DNA of 64,000 nt. Source: Thermoleptolyngbya sichuanensis A183. GTDB lineage: Bacteria; Cyanobacteriota; Cyanobacteriia; Elainellales; Elainellaceae. The position numbers were made by a program, and so were the translations under genes. The notes beneath the pieces are model-generated. The model saw only the letters and a list, made by a program, of their open reading frames with translations, was not told the DNA's origin and did not search any database. Location of the stretch: NCBI RefSeq assembly GCF_013177315.1, contig NZ_CP053661.1, positions 3,286,001-3,350,000 of the forward strand. The letters run 5' to 3'. This document shows positions 1-7,836 of this stretch, in pieces. Within the stretch, counting starts at the first letter, position 1. Each line of letters begins with the position of its first letter.

Positions 1-1417
1 TCCATTCAGAATTCCCAGGAGTGGAACCCGGAATAGAAGCATCCCATAAAGTTTCCTCTGGGGAAATCTGTCGAGGATGGGAGAAAGCCTCGGCTAGGGG
101 GAGGAGATGGGTTTTGGGCGGGGCCACGGCGAGGGGCGATCGCCCCCCAGGAGCCGCTTGTACGGGTTCTCGGAAGGGATGCTCCTGTTCTTTCTGTTCT
201 CTATATCGCCCCTCTTGCGCCAGATTATGCTGGGGGGACGGGCTGGGCAGCGCGGATTTGGCAGGGTTCCCAAACCGCTGCCCCGACCAGGAGGCTTGCA
301 GCACTATCCCTGGCTCGCCTAGCAACTCTGCCCAACTCGGCGGCATCTCGGCCCGGTTTTGAAAAATCACGGGCAGCCAACTGGCGCAGGGAAAATCGCG
401 CTCCAGTTCTGCTAGACGCTGGCGGGCCTCCCGCACTGACAGATACAGCGGAGTGCCGCGAGAGAAGGCGCTGAGGAAGTATTTCAGAAATTCTTGGGCG
501 ATGCGATCTGGCACGGGTTCGCGCATGACGATGAGCTGGGGAATATGAAGCTGTCGCAGATCTTGCGCCAGGCCCAGCCCGTTGCAGGAGTTCAAAATTG
601 CCAGCTTTAGGCCGCGATGCACGGCTTTGTCGAGGCTGGCCCGAAAGTCGGCGATCGCCAAACTGTCGGTCTGATTGATAAAAATCCGCCCGCGATCGCC
701 CCCCTCCGCGCCTGCACCCTCAACGCTTTCGCTATGTCCAGCAAAAAAGAGAATGTCCCAGGTTTGCTCAAACAGGCGATCGCTGATCTCTTGGCGCGAC
801 GGTTCTACCAGAAACCTCACCTCCGCCTGGGGCAGGCGCTCCAGCAAAGCGCGATCGGTGGCGATATCGATTCCGGCGCTGTTGCCCAAAATTGCCAAAA
901 TTCGCACCCGACCGCTGGGCGGCACAGTCAGCACCGGACGAGTGCGCTGAGCAGCAGGCGAGCTAAAGGCCAGTTCAGTATTGGGGTAGCGCTCAAAAAA
1001 GTCCCACAAGTGCCACGGCAACTGCGCCAGCAGCGGGTCGCGGGTGTGAACCAGCACACGCACAGTGTCGTTGCGCTTGAGTTCGCAGAGCAAATCCTCT
1101 TTGATGGGGCGAAATTCCCTTGCGGCCAGCCAGTTCGACATTGCCCGCTGGAGATAGTTGGCCGCCGTGTGGCAGGCTTGGATGCACGACCAGACCGAAC
1201 TGGTATAAGACACCTGTTTGGGGCGCAGGCGCGTCGGCACGGGCAACTGGCGATAGCAATACCGCCAGTAGTTGAAGTATTCCAGCAGGTGGGGCTGGGG
1301 CGGCAGTCGACCGGACGACTCTAGCTCAGGCTGCTTGCCGTCTTCGCCCACTTCTAGACCCACCTGCACGCCCGATGCCAGATCGCCGTCTAGTCTCAGC
1401 AGAACGAGTTTCGTCAT
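1..1417 (-). CDS. CHAT domain protein (caspase-like), partial
   Basis: The frame is open from the ATG at 1417 to the left edge, so the C-terminal end is missing; 472 residues are visible. A GGAGG ribosome site lies 7 bases before the ATG. The expected CHAT catalytic pair can be seen: His228 in FFAGHSES and Cys278 in LNSCNG, about 50 residues apart and each after a hydrophobic strand. CHAT proteins are caspase/separase-fold cysteine proteases that cleave partner proteins, and in cyanobacteria they are often signalling or cell-death effectors. The N-terminal 90 or so residues are not a domain I recognise. After residue about 330 the sequence becomes Pro/Ser-rich and linker-like. The gene follows a PIN-DUF1822 gene by 63 bases on the same strand, so the two are probably one operon. 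The substrate is unknown. Confidence 0.85.
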   Translation of the reverse strand, partial: MTKLVLLRLDGDLASGVQVGLEVGEDGKQPELESSGRLPPQPHLLEYFNYWRYCYRQLPVPTRLRPKQVSYTSSVWSCIQACHTAANYLQRAMSNWLAAREFRPIKEDLLCELKRNDTVRVLVHTRDPLLAQLPWHLWDFFERYPNTELAFSSPAAQRTRPVLTVPPSGRVRILAILGNSAGIDIATDRALLERLPQAEVRFLVEPSRQEISDRLFEQTWDILFFAGHSESVEGAGAEGGDRGRIFINQTDSLAIADFRASLDKAVHRGLKLAILNSCNGLGLAQDLRQLHIPQLIVMREPVPDRIAQEFLKYFLSAFSRGTPLYLSVREARQRLAELERDFPCASWLPVIFQNRAEMPPSWAELLGEPGIVLQASWSGQRFGNPAKSALPSPSPQHNLAQEGRYREQKEQEHPFREPVQAAPGGRSPLAVAPPKTHLLPLAEAFSHPRQISPEETLWDASIPGSTPGNSEW

Positions 1418-1480
1418 GGCTATGCCTCCGGGGTAGGCGTAGGGGTTGGGGATTGGGGGCTAAGGGGAGTTCGGAAAGGC

Positions 1481-2437
1481 TCAAATCAGGAAGGTTTCGA
1501 CGTGGCGATCGCCCCCCAGACTAATCACCACATCAAACGCCTCACCCGCCTGGCCCTCAAACTGGAGCGTGGCTCGACCGCTGCGGCTGGGCTGGGCCAC
1601 CATCGACTCCTGGCCCTGTTGATCGACCACCCACAGTTGCAAGCCTGCGGGCAGGTCGCCGCCATCACGGGCCGCGCAGATGACCGACAAATCAAACACG
1701 TCGGGCTGCTGCATCGGGCAGATCTGCACAATCAGCGCTACCCGCTCCAGCCGTCGGTCAAAATGGCGCACCTCGACGAATTTGCCACGGGCGACGGGCC
1801 GCGTGCCGCCAGCGGATGAAGGGGCGGCATAGGGCGATGCGTCGCGGCAAATCGTGCCCAGATGTCCCTGATCCCAAATGTCTGCCAGCGGCAGCCAGGA
1901 CGTATCGAACTGTCCATTGCGCCAGTTCGCCAGATGCGTGATCGAGCGGGCAGGGAGAGGGAAAGAATGGTGAGACGGGGGCTGGAGCGATCGCCGCAGG
2001 TGAGATTCCAGCACATCGCGCGGCGACAGCACGGGAATGCCCGCGCCCTCAAACTGTTCTGGGCGATGGGTGATCAGCCCGTCCATGCGATAGTGCAAGG
2101 CACAGGCGATTTCCTCTGCCGAGTCGTATTCAAAGGGCTGGCTATTAGCCCGCAGCCAGATATTGGCATCGCTCCGGCACACCGTCAGCATCCGCATCAG
2201 CACCTCCGCAAGAGTCAGCGCGTGGCGAGCGTCGCGCTGGTTCATAATGATGCAGAGCCGCTGATAGCCCAGTTCGGTGATGCAGCCGTGGATCTGCCGC
2301 TGCTGCAAGCATTGCCACAGAAAGCTGGCATAGTCGGCGCTGATGCTCGGACGGCTCAAAATCAGATCCACCAACAAATCTGCGTCTAGCATGTAGCACC
2401 GGGTACAGAGCGATTGGGGGGAGCGATTAGAAACCAT
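1481..2437 (-). CDS. PIN-like domain fused to DUF1822-like domain
   Basis: 318 residues. Residues about 16-150 look like a PIN nuclease fold: an opening LDADLLVD, an ITELG glutamate, then D-S-A-E-E followed by RMDGLITHRPEQF, which gives the acidic residues expected of a PIN metal site. Residues about 190-318 resemble the C-terminal half of DUF1822, a cyanobacterial family with a strand-rich end of the form GLQLWVVDQQGQE. DUF1822 genes are commonly found beside CHAT genes in cyanobacteria (family knowledge). Here the CHAT gene starts 63 bases downstream on the same strand. The inferred role is a regulator or partner of the CHAT protease; whether the PIN part cuts RNA cannot be told from sequence. 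Confidence 0.75.
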   Translation of the reverse strand: MVSNRSPQSLCTRCYMLDADLLVDLILSRPSISADYASFLWQCLQQRQIHGCITELGYQRLCIIMNQRDARHALTLAEVLMRMLTVCRSDANIWLRANSQPFEYDSAEEIACALHYRMDGLITHRPEQFEGAGIPVLSPRDVLESHLRRSLQPPSHHSFPLPARSITHLANWRNGQFDTSWLPLADIWDQGHLGTICRDASPYAAPSSAGGTRPVARGKFVEVRHFDRRLERVALIVQICPMQQPDVFDLSVICAARDGGDLPAGLQLWVVDQQGQESMVAQPSRSGRATLQFEGQAGEAFDVVISLGGDRHVETFLI

Positions 2438-2898
2438 GAAACTCTCTCCTGAGCGTGACGTGAGTAGCGGTGCAGACTCCTCAAGGGGTTTGGTGAGGGG
2501 GCTTATCTAAAAGACTCAGCCTGATGACTCAGCTTTATGATTTGGCGTTGGCCCCAGCCCCAAAACTCCTCCTGAAGACAGAGCAAACCGGGCGCGAGGG
2601 TCGGTCATCATCCACAAGGCGGCCGTTGCGCTAAACCGTCAGAACCAGGACGCGGGCAGTGCGATCGCCCGTTTAGCCGTGTGGACTCCCCCGACAAAGC
2701 TCAATTGATGGCGGGATTGATGGCGGGATTGATGGCGGAGTTGATATCGAAAAACGATATCTTTGACTCGAATGGGTTGATGATAGCATTATTTGCTTGT
2801 ATTCGGGGGCAGTTGACAGAGCTGTTGAATTATTTGCTGAACTAGCTGAACTAAATGAACTTTTTGGACGGGCTGAGAATCTGGCTGGGGCACGGCCG
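2438..2898. other. Intergenic region with 12-bp tandem repeat
   Basis: 461 bases between the PIN-DUF1822 start and the 3' end of the XRE gene. A 12-base unit, TTGATGGCGGGA, is repeated three times at 2705-2740. Just after it a short inverted repeat, ATATCG-AAAA-CGATAT, lies near 2745-2760. Short open frames here have no ribosome site or recognisable product. The promoter of the PIN-DUF1822/CHAT operon should lie in the right-hand part relative to that operon, just upstream of 2437. Confidence 0.5.
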
Positions 2899-3336
2899 CT
2901 AGCCGATGGAGCGGGGCTGTTGCTGCGTCGCCTCTGGAGCAGGCTCAGGAGCCGGACTGCCCATGAGTCGCTGTGCCTCGCTGAGGGATAGCGCATTGGG
3001 TTCTGCGACTGGGGCAGGGGGTGGGGGGGCGATCGCCTCGGTTTCTGCGGCGGGCGGATGGGTCGGCGCAGGTGGTCGCATCAGGGCTTGCGCCTCCTCC
3101 AGCGACAGCAGCGGCGCAGCAGTCGTCGCCGGGTCTTCGATCAGGTCTTTGAGATTGCAGTTCAGCGCATCGCACAGCCGGATCAGCTTGACAATCCAAT
3201 CTAGACCGCCGCGACCGCGTTCCCAGTTGGCAATGGTGGTTTCTGTTACGCCGACTCGCTGCGAAAGCTGAAGCTGAGTGAGGCCAGCCGCTTTGCGAAG
3301 TTCCGCAATGCGAGAGCGGGGTTCTGGGGTGTGCAT
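2899..3336 (-). CDS. XRE-family HTH transcriptional regulator
   Basis: 145 residues. Residues about 8-66 form a Cro/CI-type helix-turn-helix (IAELRKAAGLTQLQLSQ, then VTETTIANWERG, then LIRLCDALNC). The remainder is Pro/Ala-rich and carries a duplicated motif: LSLEEAQALM at about 80 and LSLSEAQRLM at about 122, each followed by a proline-rich linker, which suggests two copies of a short docking helix. A GGAGGA site precedes the ATG. The upstream region has repeated GCCTAA/TTAGGC half-sites that may be its own operator. It is tail-on to the PIN-DUF1822/CHAT operon and could regulate it (inference). Confidence 0.85.
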   Translation of the reverse strand: MHTPEPRSRIAELRKAAGLTQLQLSQRVGVTETTIANWERGRGGLDWIVKLIRLCDALNCNLKDLIEDPATTAAPLLSLEEAQALMRPPAPTHPPAAETEAIAPPPPAPVAEPNALSLSEAQRLMGSPAPEPAPEATQQQPRSIG

Positions 3337-3644
3337 TCAGTCCTCCCAATCTGATGGTTCTAGAGGCTCAGCCTAACACAGTTTTAGGCAATTCAAATTG
3401 TGTATTAAATCTTGTGTAAGATTATAAGCCTAATATTTTCACCCTGTATTTTTTTAGGCTAAACTGTTTATAGTTTCCACCAATCGGCTTCGGGAGCAGC
3501 AGACTGGCAGGCAACTAACCGATCGCTAGACCGATCGCTAGAAATCACTAGAGATCGCTAGACCGATTGCTGAATCGCTCAATCACTCGATTGCCAAAAT
3601 TTTCTGCAATTTTCTGCCAAATTTTTCGGGGGAAACTGAAAATC
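3337..3644. other. Divergent promoter region, AT-rich
   Basis: 308 bases between the divergently transcribed XRE gene and the small membrane protein gene. The left half holds the GCCTAA inverted repeats. The right half (3518-3590) has degenerate direct repeats of the form GATCGCTAGACC. I see no coding sequence. Confidence 0.4.
3371..3460. promoter_or_regulatory. Two GCCTAA/TTAGGC inverted repeats upstream of XRE gene
   Basis: GCCTAA (3371-3376) faces TTAGGC (3384-3389), and AGCCTAA (3427-3433) faces TTAGGCT (3454-3460). Four matching half-sites lie within 90 bases, 35-125 bases upstream of the XRE start, in an AT-rich stretch. This fits a dimeric HTH repressor binding its own promoter. The protein-site link is inferred. 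Confidence 0.45.
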
Positions 3645-3923
3645 ATGCTGATTTTGCCAGACGACCACAACGACGATTTCCGCAGCGACTATCGCCGCCT
3701 AGTCAAGCTTTCCGACCGGGAAGCCTTTGACCCCAACACGGGCGATCGCTATCGCATCGAACGCCAAGACCCAGCAGGCGGCCCTGACGGCGGCTTCATT
3801 CTGGCGATTTTGCTGGGAGTGCTGCTGTGGCTCGTGGTGAATACGGGCGGGGTTCAAACGCCTCGACCGCAGCCCACACCCGAACGGATTTACCCAACCC
3901 AGCCGATGCGGCCGATTGGCTAG
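3645..3923 (+). CDS. Small single-span membrane protein, unknown function
   Basis: 92 residues from the ATG at 3645, chosen over an ATG at 3567 because the first 26 codons read as non-coding and a GGGGGA site lies a short distance upstream of 3645. The sequence opens with MLILPDDHNDDFRSDYRRL and has a single hydrophobic segment at about residues 48-65 (FILAILLGVLLWLVVN), followed by a Pro-rich tail with TP repeats. I do not recognise the family. It is divergent from the XRE gene and convergent with the flavoprotein gene. Confidence 0.6.
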   Translation: MLILPDDHNDDFRSDYRRLVKLSDREAFDPNTGDRYRIERQDPAGGPDGGFILAILLGVLLWLVVNTGGVQTPRPQPTPERIYPTQPMRPIG

Positions 3924-3964
3924 CTGGGGATTGATGAAACAGATCGGCGGTGGGGCGATCGCCC

Positions 3965-5260
3965 TCAGGTCAACAGCGCTCTAACGATGCGATCGCTCGC
4001 CGACCGGGCCCCAGAGAGGTTGCGGGCTGTAGGGCCGACGTGCAGCGCTGCCAGTCCACCCATGACGTGTAGCCCAATACCCGGCCACGTCAGAGTTTCC
4101 TCCAGCACAGGCAGCCCCTTGACCCATTCCACCGGGTACTGGGCTGCGATGTCTTGCAGTAGGGGATGCTGCGACCCATCGAGCTGGCTGCCAGTAGCCA
4201 GCCAAAGGCGGTCAATTCGCTGCGTGTGGATGCAGTCGTGCAGGGCTGGGTTCTTGCAGCAAATGCGCCAATAGCCTGAGCGATGTTGTGCCGCCTGCTC
4301 TGATGCATCAGGCGGTTCCTCTAGAACCCAGCGGGCGGCCGCGACTTCACACTGCTCAAACAGTTCCAGATGTCCGTCCCGCATCAGCCGCCGCAGTTGG
4401 GTCAGAATGGCCGGTGTCATCGAGCCGCCATTGCGGGCTTGCTGGATCATCTGCCAGCGAGCGAACCAATCTGGCTCTGCCCAAAAGTCTTTGAGATACT
4501 TTGGCCCCAGCCAGCCCGGATCGGCATCGAACAGCTTTTCGTAAACCTTTCGCCGCGCCAGCAGGATGACCTTTGCACCCCGTTGAATAGCACCGATGGC
4601 CAGGTGGCCGCTGGTCAGCCCACTGCCAATAATCAGCACCCGCTCGCCCCGGAGTGGCAGGGTTCGTAAATCGATTTGGCTAGAGTGCAACAGGCGATCG
4701 CCCGGATAGCCTGGCGGAATCTGTTGCACCCAATCGGGCCAGTGGGGACGACCGCTGCCCGTCGCTAGCACGACCCGTCGGGCGTGGAGTGTTTCTCCAG
4801 TCGAAAGGGTTAGCAAGAAACGGCTTCGACGGCGACTCGCGAAGCGATCCCTGCGAGCATCGCCCTCCGGCTGCACCTGCACCACCTGTGCGGGGTAGAC
4901 CCAATCAGACAAATTCCACCGCTGCACCACATTTTGACAAAACTCCTGAAATAGCAGTGTTCCGGGCAAATCATAGGGTGGAAACAACTCATCCCAGCGA
5001 GACTCAGCAAAGCGGCGCAGCGCGTAGGGGTCGGGATCAGGATGATGCACCGCGGGCGATCGCAGGTGAGGGATGTCCAAAGCCAAAAACTGATGATTCC
5101 ATTGGTGCATCCAGGTGCCGCTGGGGTCAAACACCCAAACTCGCCCTCGCATTCGCTTGTTCTTTTGCAGCAGATGCGTCACTAGCGTCAGCGCGTGGGG
5201 CCCAGCCCCAATCACCGCTAAGTCAATAGCCTGTGGGAGCGATCGCACAACCGAATCCAT
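3965..5260 (-). CDS. FAD/NAD(P)-binding protein, N-monooxygenase-like
   Basis: 431 residues. An N-terminal FAD dinucleotide fold (VIGAGPHALTL at about 16-26) and a second nucleotide fold (LIIGSGLTSGHLA at about 209-221) with an ATGSG between them give the two-Rossmann layout of class B flavin monooxygenases and of lysine/ornithine N-hydroxylases. LATGSQLDG near 355 matches the ATGY-type motif of that group. The substrate cannot be read from sequence. The start lies about 95 bases from a perfect Fur-family box shared with the divergent gene at 5439, so it may be metal-regulated. If so, a role in siderophore or metallophore chemistry is possible, but no biosynthetic partners are adjacent. Confidence 0.75.
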   Translation of the reverse strand: MDSVVRSLPQAIDLAVIGAGPHALTLVTHLLQKNKRMRGRVWVFDPSGTWMHQWNHQFLALDIPHLRSPAVHHPDPDPYALRRFAESRWDELFPPYDLPGTLLFQEFCQNVVQRWNLSDWVYPAQVVQVQPEGDARRDRFASRRRSRFLLTLSTGETLHARRVVLATGSGRPHWPDWVQQIPPGYPGDRLLHSSQIDLRTLPLRGERVLIIGSGLTSGHLAIGAIQRGAKVILLARRKVYEKLFDADPGWLGPKYLKDFWAEPDWFARWQMIQQARNGGSMTPAILTQLRRLMRDGHLELFEQCEVAAARWVLEEPPDASEQAAQHRSGYWRICCKNPALHDCIHTQRIDRLWLATGSQLDGSQHPLLQDIAAQYPVEWVKGLPVLEETLTWPGIGLHVMGGLAALHVGPTARNLSGARSASDRIVRALLT

Positions 5261-5352
5261 AGCAGAAACTCAAAAACGTCACGAAATCCACACAAAGCGC
5301 TGATAACCTGACCTCAGCCCGCCCAGCGCAATTCTTAAATGAATCCAATTAG

Positions 5353-5371
5353 AATGATAATCATTATCATT
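5353..5371. promoter_or_regulatory. Fur-family (Zur/Fur) operator, perfect 9-1-9 palindrome
   Basis: A perfect 19-base palindrome whose core, 5355-5369, is TGATAATCATTATCA, i.e. the 7-1-7 Fur-family form TGATAATnATTATCA. It overlaps the -35 position of a promoter whose -10 box is TATACT at 5379-5384, a layout that suits repression. It lies between divergent genes (starts at 5260 and 5439). A box of this form is reported for cyanobacterial Zur (from memory), and the CobW-like gene downstream favours Zur over Fur. Confidence 0.8.
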
Positions 5372-5438
5372 TTTTCGGTATACTGAAACCAATTGCCTGT
5401 GTTTCGCGATTTATCTCGCTATCGAGGGAGCAAAGCCC

Positions 5439-5831
5439 ATGTCTTTGACCGTTTCACCCGACCTCATTCAGCAAGCCCAGACTGGCGACATCGATGAAGC
5501 TGCGTTTGTGCAAACGATCCGCGAGTCGTTGCCCTATGCCTGGCAGATCGTAGAAAAGCTGGCCCACCAAATTCATCGGGGCGGGAAAGCCTGGGATCAC
5601 TACGCCGTTGTGCCGCCGAGCGAGCAAGCACGGGGGCAACTGCTTCGCCTGGTAGGGGGTGATGCAATTCGAGGAGCAGTGGAGCGTCATTTCAAGGTCA
5701 AGCTAGCGTTTCAAAATTGCCACAATCTGGCAGCATTTCGCCTCGATTTTCTAGATTCACCGGAATACCGAGATTTTGTCTCGATTCGCAGTCAGATTCT
5801 CAATCAAACTCCCAAACTCAAAGACTGCTGA
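5439..5831 (+). CDS. Conserved unknown protein behind metal-responsive box
   Basis: 130 residues, soluble, no signal peptide or membrane segment. I do not recognise a named family. Features seen: a helical N-terminal half, a GGKAWDHYAVVPPSEQARGQLLRL stretch read in part as WDHYAVVPP, and a single QNCHNLAAF motif near residue 96 that places Cys next to His, possible metal ligands. It is the first gene after the Fur/Zur box and is followed after 47 bases by the CobW-like gene, so both are probably under that box. Confidence 0.65.
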   Translation: MSLTVSPDLIQQAQTGDIDEAAFVQTIRESLPYAWQIVEKLAHQIHRGGKAWDHYAVVPPSEQARGQLLRLVGGDAIRGAVERHFKVKLAFQNCHNLAAFRLDFLDSPEYRDFVSIRSQILNQTPKLKDC

Positions 5832-5878
5832 GATAAAGACTGCTGAGATATAGATAGAACTTCGAGTAGAACTTCGAG

Positions 5879-6739
5879 ATGCGATCGCCCCTCCTCACGC
5901 TTGTGGCCGGCCCCCCTGGCATTGGCAAAACGACCTGGATTAGACAGCAAATCGCAGCGGCAGGTCAGCCTGCTGGTTATCTCAACTTGGGGGCGGGCGC
6001 TGTGCCGCTGGATGGAACCTACCTGGCAGCAGAACTGCCAAACCTGTTTCTATGGGAAGAGGCGGATTTATTGGACTGGGAGCTTGACGAGCGATCCTGT
6101 CCGCTGTTTGTGGAGCTAGGGTTTCAGATTGATCCCTCTACGCTGTCGTTACCTAGAGTGGCGGCTTGTCGGCGAGTGGCAGTGTTGCCGCCTGCTGCGA
6201 CACAAACCGAGTGGCATGATTGGGCAGAGGAGGTGGTGGTTGGGGGCATGGGGGTTTCTCTGCTAGCGATGGTATCTAGCGAGGCGCAGGTGTTGGATTT
6301 GTGGCGATCGCCCCTTACAGGGCAAGTGTTTGACCCCGCTAGTCTAGACACCGTTTGGTTTGAGCTAACCCACGGCGCGTATGGCAAAGTTCTGCGGGCG
6401 AAGGGCCTTTTTGACGTAGCCGACGGGCGAGCGTTTTATTTCAATTTTGTGAACGCCTTTGTGAACGCCACGGCTGCGCCTACTGCAACCTCATCACCTT
6501 CGCCATCGCTGTCCTCTGATTTGTCTGCAACTGACTTGTCCGCAGCGCCACCTACCACCGACTACACCGAACTTGACCTGCCGCGCTGGCTAGAGGGCCG
6601 ACCCACTCGCCTAAGTGGTGTCGAGGTGCTGGGCATAGGGCTAGATCAGAGAGCGATCGCCCAAACTCTAAAAGATTGTTGCCTAGATGACGAGGCGATC
6701 GCCTACTATCAGCAGCAGCTCAAAGCCAGCCTAGGCTAG
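5879..6739 (+). CDS. CobW/COG0523-like P-loop protein, degenerate
   Basis: 286 residues. Walker A is AGPPGIGKTT at about 11-20. The C-terminal third has HGAYGKVLRAKGLFDVADG (about 168-186), which resembles the CobW C-terminal domain start. COG0523 proteins are GTP-dependent metal chaperones, several linked to zinc supply. The usual CxCC metal motif after the Walker A strand and the SKxD/NKxD guanine motif are not visible, so this is a shortened or diverged member. A Ser/Thr/Pro-rich linker occupies about 200-225. The two genes upstream and downstream suggest an operon with the Zur-type box at 5353. The role in metal handling is inferred. Confidence 0.65.
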   Translation: MRSPLLTLVAGPPGIGKTTWIRQQIAAAGQPAGYLNLGAGAVPLDGTYLAAELPNLFLWEEADLLDWELDERSCPLFVELGFQIDPSTLSLPRVAACRRVAVLPPAATQTEWHDWAEEVVVGGMGVSLLAMVSSEAQVLDLWRSPLTGQVFDPASLDTVWFELTHGAYGKVLRAKGLFDVADGRAFYFNFVNAFVNATAAPTATSSPSPSLSSDLSATDLSAAPPTTDYTELDLPRWLEGRPTRLSGVEVLGIGLDQRAIAQTLKDCCLDDEAIAYYQQQLKASLG

Positions 6740-6849
6740 CAACCCACCCCCCCTTACCATTCCATCTCCCAACTCTCGACTTCCAGCCGAAGCAACCTCC
6801 AATTCAAGACCCTTTCCGCCCTTCTTCTTTCAAGAACACAAGCACCCCT

Positions 6850-7701
6850 ATGAAACTGGCAGTCCTCTCCTGTATCCACGGCAATTACGAAGCCCTAAAT
6901 GCCGTGCTGTCTGATATTGACCACCAGAACGCCGACAAAATTTACTGCTTGGGCGATCTGGTCGGCTATGGGCCCCACCCCAACGCCGTCGTAGAAATGA
7001 TTCGCTCGCTGGATATTCCCACTTGCCAAGGCTGCTGGGACGAAGACATTGTGGAAGGGCTGAATGCTTGTGAGTGTAGCTATCCCTCCGTGCTGGCCGA
7101 AAAGCGCGGTCGCCTCGCCCACGAGTGGACGCAGCAGACCATCCATCCAGAGGTGCGCGAGTATCTGGCTCAGCTTCCCTTGAGTTTGCGGCATGGCGAT
7201 CTTTGCTTTGTGCATGGCAGTCCCCATAGCCAGCACGAATATCTGCTGCCGAATATAAATGCCTTTGTGGCGTTGGAGCGAGTGCTATCCACTGGTGCCA
7301 ATGTGCTGTTTTGCGGGCACACCCATGTGCCTTACATCCGGCAACTTGAGTCAGGCCAGCTACAAGTTCGCGTCTACTCTCCAGGACAAGAGTCTGCTAG
7401 GGAGTCTGCCCAAGAGTCTGCCAAGGAGTCCTCTAGAACCACTAAATTTGATGCGCCGCTGAAGCGAATTGTCAACGCTGGCTCCGTTGGCGAACCGCGC
7501 CACGGTCGCCCCAACGCCACGTACGTTCTCTATGACACCGATACTGAGCAAGTGACACTGCGCGAGGTGGAATACGACTATCACAAGACCTGCGCCGATA
7601 TTGTCGCTAAGGGACTGTCACCCATTTTTGCCTGGCGCTTGGCCCACGGTCTGGAATTTGCAGAGCGGGCCGATGATCCCACCCACGTTTGCGAACGCTA
7701 G
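6850..7701 (+). CDS. Metallophosphoesterase-family protein, altered metal site
   Basis: 283 residues of the calcineurin-like phosphoesterase fold. Motifs in order: SCIHGN at about 7-12 (usual form SDxHGN), GDLVGYG at about 36, QGCWDED near 60 (usual form GNHD/E), VHGSPH near 120 and GHTHVP near 152. The first aspartate is Cys and the Asn-His of motif III is Cys-Trp, so the dinuclear site must differ from standard enzymes; the thiols could favour zinc. An in-frame 12-base minisatellite encodes repeated ESA(R/Q/K) at about 181-194. It lies 110 bases after the CobW-like gene. The substrate is unknown. Confidence 0.8.
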   Translation: MKLAVLSCIHGNYEALNAVLSDIDHQNADKIYCLGDLVGYGPHPNAVVEMIRSLDIPTCQGCWDEDIVEGLNACECSYPSVLAEKRGRLAHEWTQQTIHPEVREYLAQLPLSLRHGDLCFVHGSPHSQHEYLLPNINAFVALERVLSTGANVLFCGHTHVPYIRQLESGQLQVRVYSPGQESARESAQESAKESSRTTKFDAPLKRIVNAGSVGEPRHGRPNATYVLYDTDTEQVTLREVEYDYHKTCADIVAKGLSPIFAWRLAHGLEFAERADDPTHVCER

Positions 7702-7836
7702 GGACTGGGTCAGTTCGGCATTGTATCAGAATCCCTTCAGAATCCTTAAGGCGGGCAAACGCAACGGGCGATCGCCCCATACCCATCGCCCAAACCTAAA
7801 ATCCAAAACCCAAAATCAAAAATTTGGTGAACATTC

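Noticed and set aside
617-1324. Plus-strand 235-codon open frame
   Set aside because: It is the shadow of the CHAT gene; the minus strand shows the catalytic motifs and a good ribosome site.
2797-2991. 64-codon frame rich in ELAEL in the gap before the XRE gene
   Set aside because: It overlaps the XRE coding region on the other strand and lacks a ribosome site; the periodicity comes from short repeats.
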